Positions 8,437 through 18,200 are shown, counted from the stretch's first letter. The stretch: 64,000 nt of DNA from Methylocapsa acidiphila B2 (GCF_000427445.1 NZ_KE386496.1:930001-994000); one strand, 5' to 3'. The notes: generated by a model not told the origin, from the sequence alone. Made by a program: numbers and translations.

Positions 8437-9996
8437 TCAGCCTGCGGCGACGCCTTCCGGCTCGACGTAGCGGGGAAAGATCGGCGAGGGCTTCGGCAAG
8501 CGCGCGCCCGGCTCAAGGGCCTGCGCCGCCTCCGCCTGCGCGAAGCCGCGCGCCTCGGGCGCGACGCTCAACAAATCCAGAAGCTGCGCCATCGAGCCCG
8601 GCATAAACGGCTGCGTCACGATCGCGATCATGCGCAAGACCTCCGCCGTCACGTAGAGAATGGTTTGCATCCGCTCAGGATCCGTCTTTCGCTTGATCCA
8701 TGGCTCCTCCGACGCGAAATAGCGGTTGGCCTCGGCGACGACGCGCCAAATCTCGGTCAGCGCGGCATGCAAGGAATAATCCTGCATGGCCGTGCGGGAC
8801 TTGGCCGGGAGCGCCGCGGCCTGGGCGAGGATCGCCAGATCCGCTTCGGTCAGCGGCCCCGGCGCGGGCAAGGCGCCTGCGCAATTCTTTTCGATCATCG
8901 ATAGGGAGCGCTGCGCCAGATTGCCGAGATCATTGGCGAGATCGGAATTGATCCGGTTGACGATCGCCTCATGCGAATAATTGCCGTCCTGGCCGAAAGG
9001 CACTTCGCGCAAAAAGAAATAGCGGAACTGATCAGCGCCGTAATGTTCAACCAAGGCGAAGGGATCGATCACATTGCCAACGGATTTCGACATTTTCTCG
9101 CCGCGATTGAACAGAAAGCCATGCACGACAATCTGCTTGGGCAGAGCCAGGCCGGCAGACATCAAGATTGCGGGCCAATGAATCGCGTGAAACCGCGTGA
9201 TGTCCTTGCCAATCACATGCGCGTCGGCCGGCCAAAATTTCGCTCGCGGCGCGTCAGGATCAGGAAAACCCGTCGCGGTGATGTAATTTGTCAGCGCGTC
9301 AAACCATACATACATCACATGCTTCGAATCGCCGGGAACCGGCACGCCCCAGCCAAAGGTCGAGCGGCTGATCGAAAGATCAATTAGGCCGCGCTCGACG
9401 AAGGCGACGATTTCATTGCGATAATGCTCGGGCGTGATGAAATCCGGCCGATCGCGGTAGAGCTGAAGCAGGCGATCGCCATAAGCGGAAAGCTTGAAAT
9501 AATAGCTCTCCTCCTCGACCCATTCGACCGGCGCGCCGGTCGGGGCGAGCCGCGCGCCGCCCGGCCCCTGCGTCAATTCGGACTCGTCGAAAAACGCCTC
9601 GTCGCGAACGGAATACCAGCCCGGATATTTCGATAAATAGATGTCGCCGGCGGCGGCCATCCGGTTCCAGATCTCTTGGGCGGCGGCCTTGTGACGGTCC
9701 TGCGTCGTGCGCACGATGTCATCGGCCGTAGCGCACAGGAGGTCGCCCATTTCGGCGAATTGAGCCGCGGTGCGATCGGCGAGCTGCTGCGGCGTCAATC
9801 CTTGTCGCGCCGCCGTTTGCTGCATCTTCTGGCCATGCTCGTCCATCCCGGTGACGAACAGGACCTCGTGGCCGTCGAGCCGCTTGAACCTGGCGATGGC
9901 GTCGGTCGCGATTCGCTCATAGGCGTGCCCGATGTGAGGCGCGCCATTGGCGTAGGGAATTGCGGTCGTGATGTAAAAGCGCGGGCGGGCGGACAT
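8437..9996 (-). CDS. metG: Methionyl-tRNA synthetase
   Basis: Charges tRNA-Met and initiator tRNA. Class I synthetase of 519 residues: HIGH at residues 21-24 after PYANGAP, and KMSKS at residues 301-305. The connective region lacks the cysteine knuckles of the zinc form ([16 protein letters not shown]), so this belongs to the short MetG type without the tRNA-binding C-terminal EMAP domain. Lies between holB (65-nt gap) and tatD (35-nt gap) in the same direction. Confidence 0.97.
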   Translation of the reverse strand: MSARPRFYITTAIPYANGAPHIGHAYERIATDAIARFKRLDGHEVLFVTGMDEHGQKMQQTAARQGLTPQQLADRTAAQFAEMGDLLCATADDIVRTTQDRHKAAAQEIWNRMAAAGDIYLSKYPGWYSVRDEAFFDESELTQGPGGARLAPTGAPVEWVEEESYYFKLSAYGDRLLQLYRDRPDFITPEHYRNEIVAFVERGLIDLSISRSTFGWGVPVPGDSKHVMYVWFDALTNYITATGFPDPDAPRAKFWPADAHVIGKDITRFHAIHWPAILMSAGLALPKQIVVHGFLFNRGEKMSKSVGNVIDPFALVEHYGADQFRYFFLREVPFGQDGNYSHEAIVNRINSDLANDLGNLAQRSLSMIEKNCAGALPAPGPLTEADLAILAQAAALPAKSRTAMQDYSLHAALTEIWRVVAEANRYFASEEPWIKRKTDPERMQTILYVTAEVLRMIAIVTQPFMPGSMAQLLDLLSVAPEARGFAQAEAAQALEPGARLPKPSPIFPRYVEPEGVAAG

Positions 9997-10061
9997 GGGC
10001 GACAGTCTCAGGTTCGCGCGCGGCGGCCCTCAACGGAAGCTTTGTCTTGCCCCGAGCGGCG

Positions 10062-11165
10062 TCAGTTTGAGGAAGCCCGAGCGGCGGCGGCCAATTCGGC
10101 CAAGATGGAGAAAACGAGAGGGCGCCTGTCGAGGTTGAGGGTCTCGATCTCCCGCGCGGTCTCGGCTGCTTTTTCCCATACCTCCGCGTAAGGCGCAAGG
10201 CGCCGCAAGGCGTCGCCCTCCCCGGCCTGAGCGCTTCGCCGCAGCCGGTCGTCGAGCCAATCCAAGACCGCGACAAGCAGAGTCTCGAAGTCATCGCTTC
10301 GGTCGCGCGGCGCGACGCGCTCGGCGAGAGAATGCACGGACCGCCAGTCGACCGCCGGCAGCCGATCGAGGAGCCGATGGACATCTGCGTCAATATCGAC
10401 TCCGCCGCCGAGGAGACGCAAAAGATCGCGCATGGAGCCCTGGCAACGCCCGATCGCCGCCTCGAGCGCGGCCGCGTCGGGCTCGGACCAGGGCGGCCCG
10501 AGTTCGGTCACGATTCGAGTCATGTCGAGGGAACCGAGCGGCCGTAGCGCGATCTTGACGCAGCGCGACCTGATCGTTGGAAGAATTCGGTGCGGCCGGT
10601 GGGCGACAATCAGGAAGATCGAGCGCGGCGGCGGCTCCTCGATCAGCTTCAAGAGCGCATTGGCGCCGGAGGCGTTCAGATCCTCCGCGCTGTCGACAAT
10701 GCATACGCGGTAGCCGCCGCGGCCTGCCCCCTGATGAAACATATGGATGGCGCTGCGCACGTCATCGACGCGAATTTCGGTAAAATGCTTCTTGGTCTTC
10801 TCGTTCCATGCCCGCCGCAGCAGAAAGAGATCGGGATGAGAGAGAGATTCTATCTGGCCTGCGACCGGATGCTCTCTCGGCACGAAGAGATCCTGCGCCA
10901 AGTCGCCATGAGTTCTCGCTATCTCCGCGTCGGCGAGGAGGAAACGCGCGAATCGCCAGGCCAGAGTCGCTTTGCCGACGCCCGGCGGACCGCCGATGAC
11001 GAAAGCCTGAGCCAATCGCCCCGAGCGATAGGCGTGCAGTAGCTCGGCTTCAGCCTCGGCATGTCCAAAAAACGCATAGGTCTCGCGCGGATGCGGCGCA
11101 TCCGTGAAACGATCCGCCTCGGGCGCGGCCTGTTCCGCTGGGGGGGTCCGCGGCCTAGGCGTCAA
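10062..11165 (-). CDS. holB: DNA polymerase III subunit delta'
   Basis: Clamp-loader subunit that helps open and load the beta sliding clamp. AAA+ fold with a P-loop GGPPGVGKAT around residue 58, sensor-type segments LIEEPPPRSIFLIVAHRP and RSRC. 367 residues. The start is TTG at 11165, overlapping the tmk stop by 11 nt; no ATG lies before the conserved region, so a TTG start or a slightly shorter protein are the options. Directly downstream of tmk, as in most bacteria. Confidence 0.93.
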   Translation of the reverse strand: MTPRPRTPPAEQAAPEADRFTDAPHPRETYAFFGHAEAEAELLHAYRSGRLAQAFVIGGPPGVGKATLAWRFARFLLADAEIARTHGDLAQDLFVPREHPVAGQIESLSHPDLFLLRRAWNEKTKKHFTEIRVDDVRSAIHMFHQGAGRGGYRVCIVDSAEDLNASGANALLKLIEEPPPRSIFLIVAHRPHRILPTIRSRCVKIALRPLGSLDMTRIVTELGPPWSEPDAAALEAAIGRCQGSMRDLLRLLGGGVDIDADVHRLLDRLPAVDWRSVHSLAERVAPRDRSDDFETLLVAVLDWLDDRLRRSAQAGEGDALRRLAPYAEVWEKAAETAREIETLNLDRRPLVFSILAELAAAARASSN

Positions 11166-11901
11166 GCGCCCCCTCCCTGGGAAGGAGCTGAACCGGAAAC
11201 CGATGCGAGACGACGTCCCAGATCGCTTGGGCGACTTCCGCCTCGGAGCCAGCGGCGTCGATCAGAACGCAGCGGTCTGGCTCCGCCTCTGCAATCGCGC
11301 GGAAGGCGGCGCATAGATTTTGGTGAAATTCGAGCGTCTCATTCTCGAACGGATCGAGCGGCTCAGAGGGGCGCCGCCGCCGGTCCGCACGCGCTAGCCC
11401 CTCTTCCGGCGGCAGATCGAGAATCAGGGTCAGAGCGGGCCGTAGACCGTCGAGCGTCACACGCTCGAGGGCCCGCAGGAATGTCGGATCAAGGCCACGC
11501 GCGCCCTGATAGGCGCGGGTCGAATCGGCGAAGCGATCGCTGACGACCCAGGCGCCCGCGCGCAAAGCGGGCTCTATGGTTTGGTCGATGTGGTCGATCC
11601 TGGCCGCCGCAAAAAGAATGGCCTCCGCGGCGGCGCCGAGCGGCTTAATGGCGCCGGAAAGAAGGACCTGTCGCAGGATCTCGGCGCCGGGCGAACCGCC
11701 CGGCTCCCTGGTGCCGATCGCATGGACGCCCGCTTGCTGCAAGCGCTCAACAAGATGCTTAAGTTGGGTCGACTTGCCGGCCCCCTCGCCGCCCTCGAGC
11801 GTGATGAAATATCCTCGCGGCCGGACGGCTTTTTCGTTGCAAACCTCGTTCTGCGAAACCTGGGCTTCCGGCGCAGCCTCAATCATTTTTCTTGACGACA
11901 T
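11155..11901 (-). CDS. tmk: Thymidylate kinase
   Basis: Phosphorylates dTMP to dTDP. P-loop LEGGEGAGKST at about residue 35, the DR(F/Y) motif in SDRFADSTRAYQG and the LID region RADRRRRPSEP. 248 residues, with roughly 28 residues ahead of the usual start at the first beta strand; an ATG at 11886 is an alternative start. The 5' end overlaps the carboxypeptidase gene by 23 nt. Confidence 0.95.
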   Translation of the reverse strand: MSSRKMIEAAPEAQVSQNEVCNEKAVRPRGYFITLEGGEGAGKSTQLKHLVERLQQAGVHAIGTREPGGSPGAEILRQVLLSGAIKPLGAAAEAILFAAARIDHIDQTIEPALRAGAWVVSDRFADSTRAYQGARGLDPTFLRALERVTLDGLRPALTLILDLPPEEGLARADRRRRPSEPLDPFENETLEFHQNLCAAFRAIAEAEPDRCVLIDAAGSEAEVAQAIWDVVSHRFPVQLLPREGALDA

Positions 11902-13093
11902 ATTTTCGAAACAAGACGGTCGCGTATTCGAGTCCCGCGTCCATCGCCCGCCGCGGCAACGAGCCGACCTCGACTGCGGACGCCGTCTTCAACGGCAAGT
12001 CGAGCACCTCGACCGCGCCGCGCGTGATCTTGAGATGCGCGACCGGCTTGCCGGCGTCAACCGGCGCGATCAAAGGTCCATTATAGACGACATGGCCAGT
12101 CAGCTTCTCGCCTCCCGTCCGCGGCGTCAGAACCTTGACGTCGCCATCGGCCACGAGAGGAACCTCCCAAACATTGCCGCCATAAACCTTGGCGTATCCG
12201 ATCGTTTCTCCAGCTTGAAAAATCGTCTTCGTGTCAAACGAGCGGAATCCCCAGAGGAAAATCTTGCGCGCCTCGTCGGCGCGCTCCTTAGAGGACGTGG
12301 CTCCATAAAGGCCGAGGATCAGGCGTTGCCCATTCTGCACCGCCGAGCCGATAAGGCCATAGCCGCTTGCGTCAATATTGCCGGTTTTCAGCCCATCGGC
12401 GCCGAAATCCATTGTCAGCAGCGGATTGCGGTTCGTCTGCTTGATCTTGTTCCAGGTAAAATCTTTCTCGCCGAAATATTTATAGAGATCCGGATAGGTC
12501 CGGATGACGTGATTGGCGAGGAAGACCATGTCCCTGGGGCTGACCTTCTGGTCGGCGTCATTCCTGCCCCAAGGATTGGTGAAGGTGGAATGGGTGAGCC
12601 CAAGCTCGCGCCCGCGCTTCATCATCAGCGTGGCGAAAGCGCCCTCGGAGCCGGCCACGCCTTCGGCGAGCGCGATAGCGGCGTCATTGCCAGAGGCGAT
12701 CACGAGCCCACGGATCAAATCCTCGACCCGCACACGGCTGTTGAGGACGGCGAACATGCTGGAACCGCGCGCCGGAGCGCCACCATAGCGCCAAGCGTTC
12801 TCGCTGATCAGAAATTCGTCGTCGAGCTTCAGGCGTCCTTCGGCGATTTCATGAAAAACCAGCTCGGCCGTCATGACCTTGATCGTGGAGGCCGGGATCA
12901 CCGGCGTGTCGGCGTCCTTCTCGAACAGAACGCTTTGCGTGTCCGAGTCCATGAGGATGACATGGGGGACATTGGTTTGCAGCGTTTGCGCGCCGGCGGC
13001 CCCAAGGCCGCCGAAAAATGCCGCCGCAAACAGGGCCGGCGCAGCGAACCTAACGAGATGCGAAATACGGAAGATCGAAAACAGAGCGATCAC
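11879..13093 (-). CDS. D-alanyl-D-alanine carboxypeptidase (PBP5/6-type)
   Basis: Periplasmic, membrane-anchored penicillin-binding protein that removes the terminal D-Ala from peptidoglycan stem peptides. Signal peptide of about 35 residues ending in GAAGA; catalytic SxxK as STIK at residues 69-72, SGN in IASGNDAAIAL and KTG in GLKTGNI. A C-terminal domain ends in a basic, amphipathic tail (FRKYVVKKND) suited to membrane contact. I chose the GTG at 13093, preceded by a purine-rich AAGGGG, because it places the signal peptide at the N terminus; the open frame upstream adds 53 arginine-rich residues that look non-coding. 404 residues. Confidence 0.93.
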   Translation of the reverse strand: MIALFSIFRISHLVRFAAPALFAAAFFGGLGAAGAQTLQTNVPHVILMDSDTQSVLFEKDADTPVIPASTIKVMTAELVFHEIAEGRLKLDDEFLISENAWRYGGAPARGSSMFAVLNSRVRVEDLIRGLVIASGNDAAIALAEGVAGSEGAFATLMMKRGRELGLTHSTFTNPWGRNDADQKVSPRDMVFLANHVIRTYPDLYKYFGEKDFTWNKIKQTNRNPLLTMDFGADGLKTGNIDASGYGLIGSAVQNGQRLILGLYGATSSKERADEARKIFLWGFRSFDTKTIFQAGETIGYAKVYGGNVWEVPLVADGDVKVLTPRTGGEKLTGHVVYNGPLIAPVDAGKPVAHLKITRGAVEVLDLPLKTASAVEVGSLPRRAMDAGLEYATVLFRKYVVKKND

Positions 13094-13290
13094 GCAAACC
13101 CCTTCCCTGGCGTCGCGCCACACTGGAATTCGCCGCCCGAAGCTCCCAAAGGGAATTCCGCGGAAAGCCGATGAAACCGCGATATTTCGGCGAGGCCCCC
13201 CGGTCGAGCTCCGCAACCGAGGCGGCGCTCGACGACGCAGCGAATCCTGCACCGGACGTGGCGCGATTTCAATGCGCCGGCGGCGAAATC

Positions 13291-14259
13291 TCAGCGTAAA
13301 TTGGCTTGCCGGGTGCGCGCGGAGCTGGCCCCGCGCGAGCCGGAATTGGAAGCGAGATCAAAAGGCCGCGCCGGAGGCAAAGGCGCGGTTCCGGCAAAAG
13401 GTCGGCTGACCGGGAGAGGCGCTGAGGCGCGGGCCGGCGCAACGGCTGGGGTTTCGGCGGCCTCGGCGGGCTCGGATTCAGGCTCGGCCGAGGCTGTTCG
13501 CACGGGCGCGCGCTCGGCGACCATCGTGCTTTCGCCGCTCACGCCTTCAAAACGGGCCGGCCCATCATTACGCAAGGTTGCGACAAGCTTATTGTCGTCC
13601 GATCCTTCTAGGCCCGCCGGACCAAGATATTCGACCTTAACTTTGGTCGTTCCGGCGCCGTGGAAATCGAGGACTTCGGCAGTCTTGCGCGAGACGTCCA
13701 TAATGCGGCTGGAGTCGAACGGCCCGCGGTCGTTCACGCGCACAATCATCGAATAATGATTGCGAAGGTTGGTGACGCGCGCATAGCTCGGCAAAGGCAT
13801 GGTGGGATGCGCAGCCGAGATGGAATCGAGATCGTAAACCTCGCCATTCGCGGTGCGTCGGCCGTGGAAAGCGTCGCCATACCAGGAGGCGTAGCCGACC
13901 GCCGCATATTGCTTCGCGCTCGGATAATAGGTGTGGCCCGCTACCGAATAGGGCTTGCCGACCATATACATGCCGCCGCCGCGCGGCACCGGCTCGCCAT
14001 ATTCGACGACGCGCGGGCTCGCGGCGCCATATTTCGAGGATGGAAAATATTCCTTGGAATGATGGGCGGCGACGCGCTGGACCTGTGGTTGCTGCGCGCA
14101 TCCGCCGAGGCCGAAAGCCGCGCTTCCGATAAATCCGACGATCAGCAAACCCCGAGGCGCGGGGGATACAGGACCGTTTGGATCTACGGCGGAAGATTCC
14201 GAATAGGATTCACAGATGAAGCGACTAGGGGGGAAACGCCAAAGCTGTTTGACCCACAT
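13291..14259 (-). CDS. rlpA: Septal ring lytic transglycosylase RlpA-like lipoprotein
   Basis: Predicted outer-membrane lipoprotein acting on denuded glycan strands. A hydrophobic segment ends in the lipobox LGGC (cysteine about residue 54 from this start), followed by a double-psi beta-barrel: YASWYGDAFHGRRTANGE, LPSYARVTN and VRVNDRGPF. The last 100 residues are Pro/Ala-rich and low complexity, with no SPOR domain. ATG 14259 has AGGAAAGA upstream, but puts an unusually long stretch before the lipobox; a later non-ATG start is possible. 322 residues. Confidence 0.88.
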   Translation of the reverse strand: MWVKQLWRFPPSRFICESYSESSAVDPNGPVSPAPRGLLIVGFIGSAAFGLGGCAQQPQVQRVAAHHSKEYFPSSKYGAASPRVVEYGEPVPRGGGMYMVGKPYSVAGHTYYPSAKQYAAVGYASWYGDAFHGRRTANGEVYDLDSISAAHPTMPLPSYARVTNLRNHYSMIVRVNDRGPFDSSRIMDVSRKTAEVLDFHGAGTTKVKVEYLGPAGLEGSDDNKLVATLRNDGPARFEGVSGESTMVAERAPVRTASAEPESEPAEAAETPAVAPARASAPLPVSRPFAGTAPLPPARPFDLASNSGSRGASSARTRQANLR

Positions 14260-14632
14260 CGTTCTTTCCTCTCGCTTCCTCATCGAGGCCATGCGACCTG
14301 CCCGCGCTCGACCCCAAAAACCTGCCGAGCTTGGCCCGACCTTCGCATTCATTCGGTTGCCGAAAGCTTAAAAGCCGGGGCAACGTTTGCCATTGGGCTT
14401 CAATGAACGCGAAAATCAGACTTAAATTTGGCGTTAGCTGTGCAGAAGAAAGTGCTTCGGGGACGCTAGGGCAACAAGGCAGTCAAGCGAATTCAATGCC
14501 TTATGCATTTGTGCAACAGTTGCTGTAAATTGCGCGTCGAAACGCTGGATTGACCGCCGCTCCAGGTTGGGACAAGTTTATATAAACAAAAAGGAATAGC
14601 TTTTCGCGCGCCGCGCCGAGCTATGGGCCGAT
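14260..14632. other. Intergenic region between divergent rlpA and a ferredoxin-like gene
   Basis: 373 nt that should hold two divergent promoters. An AT-rich stretch with TTTATATAAAC lies about 50 nt before the + strand gene. A 41-codon frame at 14403-14528 has no Shine-Dalgarno sequence and is not called. Nothing else identified. Confidence 0.5.
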
Positions 14633-14968
14633 ATGCCGATCTTGGATATTTTTGATCGCCCCGCCGTGGCCCGAAGGCTGATGGTTTGCACCGGCCCCTG
14701 CTGCAATAGCACCGGCGCGGCGCAGGCCTATTTGGATGAGCTACGGCTCAAGCTTCTGGATGAGGGCCTCGCCGAGCGGCTCGTCGGCGAAGCCTCCTGC
14801 GTTCGCCGATCCTGTCTGGGCAAATGCACCGGCGAGCCCCTGGCCTATGTGCATCCGGACGGCGTCTGGTATCATGATCTTTCAGGAGACAATCTATTGC
14901 TGATCCTGCACAGCCATGTGCTGAACCGTCGTCCCCTGCCCGATCTGATCCTCGAAGAGGACGACTAG
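14633..14968 (+). CDS. Thioredoxin-like [2Fe-2S] ferredoxin
   Basis: Small protein of 111 residues with the NuoE/thioredoxin-like [2Fe-2S] pattern: VCTGPCCN (Cys 19, 23, 24) and CVRRSCLGKC (Cys 56, 61, 65). Cys19/24 and 61/65 are the likely cluster ligands. Members of this family are stand-alone electron carriers or assembly proteins of unknown partner. Its stop codon shares the bases CTAG with the stop of the convergent downstream gene. Confidence 0.88.
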   Translation: MPILDIFDRPAVARRLMVCTGPCCNSTGAAQAYLDELRLKLLDEGLAERLVGEASCVRRSCLGKCTGEPLAYVHPDGVWYHDLSGDNLLLILHSHVLNRRPLPDLILEEDD

Positions 14969-15495
14969 CGCTCAAAATCTAACGCTTGAGGCTCGGAGCT
15001 TTGGCTCGGCATGAGGCTCCTCAGCTCCCTTAGACAGTCTTCGACGGCGCGGTTCGCGGTGTCGATCACCACATGCTCGCGAGGCCAAGGACCGGCTCGC
15101 CAGTTGCAAATCTCCTCCCAGTCGGGGAGCTGCAACCCTGGAACGTCGGGAACCCGGTTCTCGACGCGACGGCGATGTTCGGCGGCGTCCGAGCAGACAA
15201 TCTCGATTTCCAGGAATGGAACGCCGACGCCAAGCGCCACTTCCCGCCAAGCGTCGCGCGTGACGTTCACGTCGTTGACTGAGTCGGTGACGACCGCGTG
15301 TCCAAGTTTCAGATTGTCGCTGGCGACGCCATAGGCCACGCGATAGCTCACATCGGCGATGTCATCGCCGTAGGCCGCCATGATCGGGGGCGCCATCGTG
15401 TCGTCGCGAAGGTAGACCGCCCTAAGCTCGCGGGCGAGCGCGCGCGCGAGGGTCGTTTTGCCTGTGCCGGGAATGCCGCTGAAAACGATGAGCAT
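14965..15495 (-). CDS. Small P-loop kinase (AAA family ATPase)
   Basis: Nucleoside- or small-molecule-kinase-like protein of 176 residues. Walker A is FSGIPGTGKTTLARALA at the N terminus; HRRRVENR resembles a LID-type arginine motif, and the C-terminal half has VVIDTANR. Relatives are annotated as AAA family ATPases or zeta-toxin-like kinases; the substrate is unknown. ATG 15495 was chosen as it starts directly before the first strand; an in-frame start 32 codons upstream is unlikely. Confidence 0.75.
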   Translation of the reverse strand: MLIVFSGIPGTGKTTLARALARELRAVYLRDDTMAPPIMAAYGDDIADVSYRVAYGVASDNLKLGHAVVTDSVNDVNVTRDAWREVALGVGVPFLEIEIVCSDAAEHRRRVENRVPDVPGLQLPDWEEICNWRAGPWPREHVVIDTANRAVEDCLRELRSLMPSQSSEPQALDFER

Positions 15496-15690
15496 GTTCA
15501 CGCCTAGTAGGTACCGAACGTCGACAAAGCGTCGATGGTTTCTCCGGGGAAGGCGTGGCCTCGCATTGACGCCGACCACCACGATTTTCATAGCTCGTTA
15601 CACGCGAGCCAAATATAAGATTGCGGCCGCTAGCGCTGGAGGTGGATGGAGCGCCCGGCGCGCCAATAATCGCAGGCATCGTCAAATCGA

Positions 15691-16059
15691 ATGACCAAAC
15701 TGATCCTTGCGCCCCTGGAGAACGGCCGTCTCGGTCCGCTCGACGGACCCTTCTCGCTCTCCGTCGAAGCCCACGGCGACGAGAGCCAGATTCTCGAGAT
15801 CGTCATCGGCTATGTGCGCGCTGTCGCGGCCGGCGTGTCGTGCTACAATAGCCGCGCGCTCGAGGAGTCAAGCAATCTCAATTCCTATGCCGACGAATGT
15901 TTCGAGGAGTTGGCGGACCAGGCGCCCCAGGCGGCGGGGCGGCTGGAAAATCTGACTGTCGATTGCCGCGCCCTCGGCGAATCTCTCAAGACTCATCCGA
16001 TCTGGCGGCTCGACCGGGCGATCCTGCGCCGCCTGCCCGGCGTGAAATTCATCGATTGA
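15691..16059 (+). CDS. Hypothetical protein, 122 residues
   Basis: Soluble, acidic, no recognised domain. It begins MTKLILAPLENGRLGPLDGPF and ends GVKFID. No strong Shine-Dalgarno sequence precedes ATG 15691. The 3' end overlaps the convergent vsr gene by 11 nt. It is one of several unassigned genes around the Vsr/Dcm pair. Confidence 0.55.
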   Translation: MTKLILAPLENGRLGPLDGPFSLSVEAHGDESQILEIVIGYVRAVAAGVSCYNSRALEESSNLNSYADECFEELADQAPQAAGRLENLTVDCRALGESLKTHPIWRLDRAILRRLPGVKFID

Positions 16060-16546
16060 GCGCCTGCTGGTCTTCAAGCCCACCTGCTCGCTTGGCGGCC
16101 GATCGCGGCGACCCGGCGAGAAAGGCATGGAGCCGGGCGGCCAAGCCTTCCAAATCCTTGATCTCGCATTCCCAGATCGTGAGGACGTCCCATCCGTCCG
16201 CCAAAAGCGCCGAATTGGACTGTGCGTCCCGCGTGACGTTGCGAGCGATCTTGGCGCGCCAATAGGCGGCGTTGTTTTTGGGCGCGCGGGCCCCGCGCTT
16301 GCAGTCATGCCCATGCCAAAAGCAGCCATTGACGAAGATCGCCTTGCGCCGCGTCGGAAAGACGAGATCCGGGCAGCCCGGCAGAGTTTTTCGATGGAGT
16401 CGAAACCGGAATCCGAGCCGATGCGCCAAGGATCGGACGATCATTTCCGGGCGCGTGTTCGTCGATTTCACCGCGCGCATGATGGCGCTGCGCGCCGGAT
16501 CAGTGGCCGGCGGTCGGAGCGCCGCCTTGGACCGCGCTTCCATCAT
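16049..16546 (-). CDS. vsr: Very short patch repair endonuclease Vsr
   Basis: Nicks DNA 5' of T:G mismatches that arise from deamination of 5-methylcytosine made by the partner methylase. 165 residues: IMRAVKSTNTRPEMIVRSL at the N terminus, PDLVFPTRRKAIFVNGCFWHGHDC with the catalytic Asp and zinc ligands, then KNNAAYWRAKIARN. The start overlaps the methyltransferase stop by 4 nt (ATGA), so the two are translated together. Confidence 0.95.
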   Translation of the reverse strand: MMEARSKAALRPPATDPARSAIMRAVKSTNTRPEMIVRSLAHRLGFRFRLHRKTLPGCPDLVFPTRRKAIFVNGCFWHGHDCKRGARAPKNNAAYWRAKIARNVTRDAQSNSALLADGWDVLTIWECEIKDLEGLAARLHAFLAGSPRSAAKRAGGLEDQQALNR

Positions 16547-17691
16547 GCCGCCGCTTGCGCCGCCGAACCGAGCTGCGCGAGAAGCGGCTCAAGGATCTGC
16601 TCCGCAATATGCCGCACGACCGGGACCGCCACGCCGTCGCCCGTCAGATGATAGGCTTCATTGTAGTTTTTGGGCAGTTCATAATGGTCCGGCAGACCCA
16701 TGAGCCAGGCGGTCTCGCGGGCGGAAATCAGGCGGGATTTCACGCTCTCGCCCTCGACGATGAGCAAGAGCTGACGGCTGGAGCCGCCGGCTGGCGTCCG
16801 CAAGCAGCCGGACATGTCGTCGAAGCGCACCTCCGCGCGTTGAATCTTGGCGCCGGATTCGTCGTAGCGCGTGCGCCGATAGATGCAGCCGACCATCCGC
16901 TGTCCGGTTGATTTCGCGCTTTCGACCTTTGCGAGATTGACCTCGCTCATCAGCGCGAGAAGGCGCCGCGTTTCTTCCTCCGTGCGCCAGGCGACGCTTG
17001 ACGGTTCGTCTTCGATCAGTTCCGCGAGCCCGATATTGCGAAGCGCTGGCGCCGCCATGCGCCACCAAATCCAGGAGTCTTTGACGCCTTCCGGCAGCGT
17101 GTCGAACGCCTCTTGGAGCGCACGGGGATGCCAAAGCGGCGACGGGGCGTTCGCCCGCAATTTCCGCGGAATGCGTAGGGACTTTCGTGCGCCGACGACG
17201 AAGAGCCGCGGACGCGATTGAGGCAAGAATAGCGCGGCGTCGACGACCAGCGCGCCATAGGCGTAGCCCGCCTCATGAAAGCGGCTGCAAATGGCGGCGA
17301 AATCACGGCCTCCATGGGAGGTCAAAGCGCCGGTCACATTTTCAAGCGCGATGACATCGGGGCCGCGGCTTTCCGCTATCAGCGCGTTCATGAGCGCCCA
17401 AAAGGGATGGAAGGCGCCGCTGCGCGCGCCATTCAGCCCGGCCCCTGCCCCGGCCAAGGACAGGTCCTGACAAGGAAAGGACGCCCAAGCCAGATTGGCT
17501 CTCTCATGAGGAAGTTGCGCCGTGGTCAGAAGCCGGATGTCGGCGGTTCGAAGCTCGCGCGCACCCCAGTTACGGCGATAGGCGGCGCTTTTTTTGAGAT
17601 CAAAATCATTGGCGAAAAGGCATGTCCATCCAGGCCCGAGACCTGCCCGCGCCATGCCGCCGCCGGCGAAAAATTCATAAAAGCTGCGCAA
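16543..17691 (-). CDS. dcm: DNA (cytosine-5-)-methyltransferase
   Basis: Methylates C5 of cytosine in a specific site. 382 residues with the family motifs in order: motif I FFAGGGMARAGL (7-18), motif IV FPCQDLSLAG with catalytic Cys74, motif VI ENV, motif VIII QSRPRLFVVG, and motif X TGDGVAVPVVRHIAEQIL. The target-recognition region lies between motifs VIII and IX. The start is TTG at 17691, since an in-frame TGA lies three codons upstream and the next methionine is already inside motif I. No restriction endonuclease gene is adjacent, so with vsr it looks like an orphan Dcm/Vsr pair. The recognition site cannot be read from sequence. Confidence 0.93.
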   Translation of the reverse strand: MRSFYEFFAGGGMARAGLGPGWTCLFANDFDLKKSAAYRRNWGARELRTADIRLLTTAQLPHERANLAWASFPCQDLSLAGAGAGLNGARSGAFHPFWALMNALIAESRGPDVIALENVTGALTSHGGRDFAAICSRFHEAGYAYGALVVDAALFLPQSRPRLFVVGARKSLRIPRKLRANAPSPLWHPRALQEAFDTLPEGVKDSWIWWRMAAPALRNIGLAELIEDEPSSVAWRTEEETRRLLALMSEVNLAKVESAKSTGQRMVGCIYRRTRYDESGAKIQRAEVRFDDMSGCLRTPAGGSSRQLLLIVEGESVKSRLISARETAWLMGLPDHYELPKNYNEAYHLTGDGVAVPVVRHIAEQILEPLLAQLGSAAQAAA

Positions 17692-17762
17692 GTCCCGTCA
17701 CCCCGCGCAACTATGCGCGCCGGCCGTCGATTCGAAAAGCCCACCGGAGATCGTCATTGCAT

Positions 17763-18200
17763 TCAGCTTTGGCTGTCCGTCGGCGCATTTGTTGTCCGAT
17801 CTCTACGGCCTCCCTCCAGATCCCGGAGGCGCTGGTCCAGCGCGCTGATCGCCTCGGCGAGCTGTTTTTGGGCGCTTTCAAGCATTTCGATCTTGGCGGC
17901 GGCTCTGCGCGTGTCGGCGATCAGATCGGCGGCGTCGAGGATCGTCTCCATCGTCGCCGTAACGACGCGCTCGCCCGGTCGAGCGACCGATGGTTGCGAC
18001 GCCGGCGCGATCGCCAGGCGCTCGAGGACCTGCGTCAGGTCGCCCCCCGATTGATGCGCCATCTTCAGCGCTTCCAAAGTCGCGGAAGGCATGGCCGGCG
18101 CATCGCCATCGCCGCCGACGGGGCCAGCGCGGGGAACCATCGCCTCCGCGATCATGGCGAGCTTTTTTGCGTTGGACTCTTGGTCGCCGTCGGCGCTCAT
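17763..18200 (-). CDS. Hypothetical coiled-coil protein, 145 residues
   Basis: Starts at ATG 18200. The N-terminal half is low complexity; the C-terminal half from about residue 85 is a predicted helix with heptad-like hydrophobics (AAAKIEMLESAQKQLAEAI, DQRLRDLEGG). Likely an oligomerising cytoplasmic protein. No family recognised. Lies between the methyltransferase and tRNA-Arg. Confidence 0.6.
   Translation of the reverse strand: MSADGDQESNAKKLAMIAEAMVPRAGPVGGDGDAPAMPSATLEALKMAHQSGGDLTQVLERLAIAPASQPSVARPGERVVTATMETILDAADLIADTRRAAAKIEMLESAQKQLAEAISALDQRLRDLEGGRRDRTTNAPTDSQS

Noticed and set aside
11576-13174. 532-codon open frame on the + strand
   Set aside because: It lies antisense to tmk and the D,D-carboxypeptidase, both of which have clear motifs; long antisense frames are common in GC-rich genes.
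14403-14528. 41-codon + frame in the rlpA upstream region
   Set aside because: No ribosome-binding site and no recognisable product.
17275-18054. 259-codon + frame
   Set aside because: Antisense to dcm and the coiled-coil gene; no motif.
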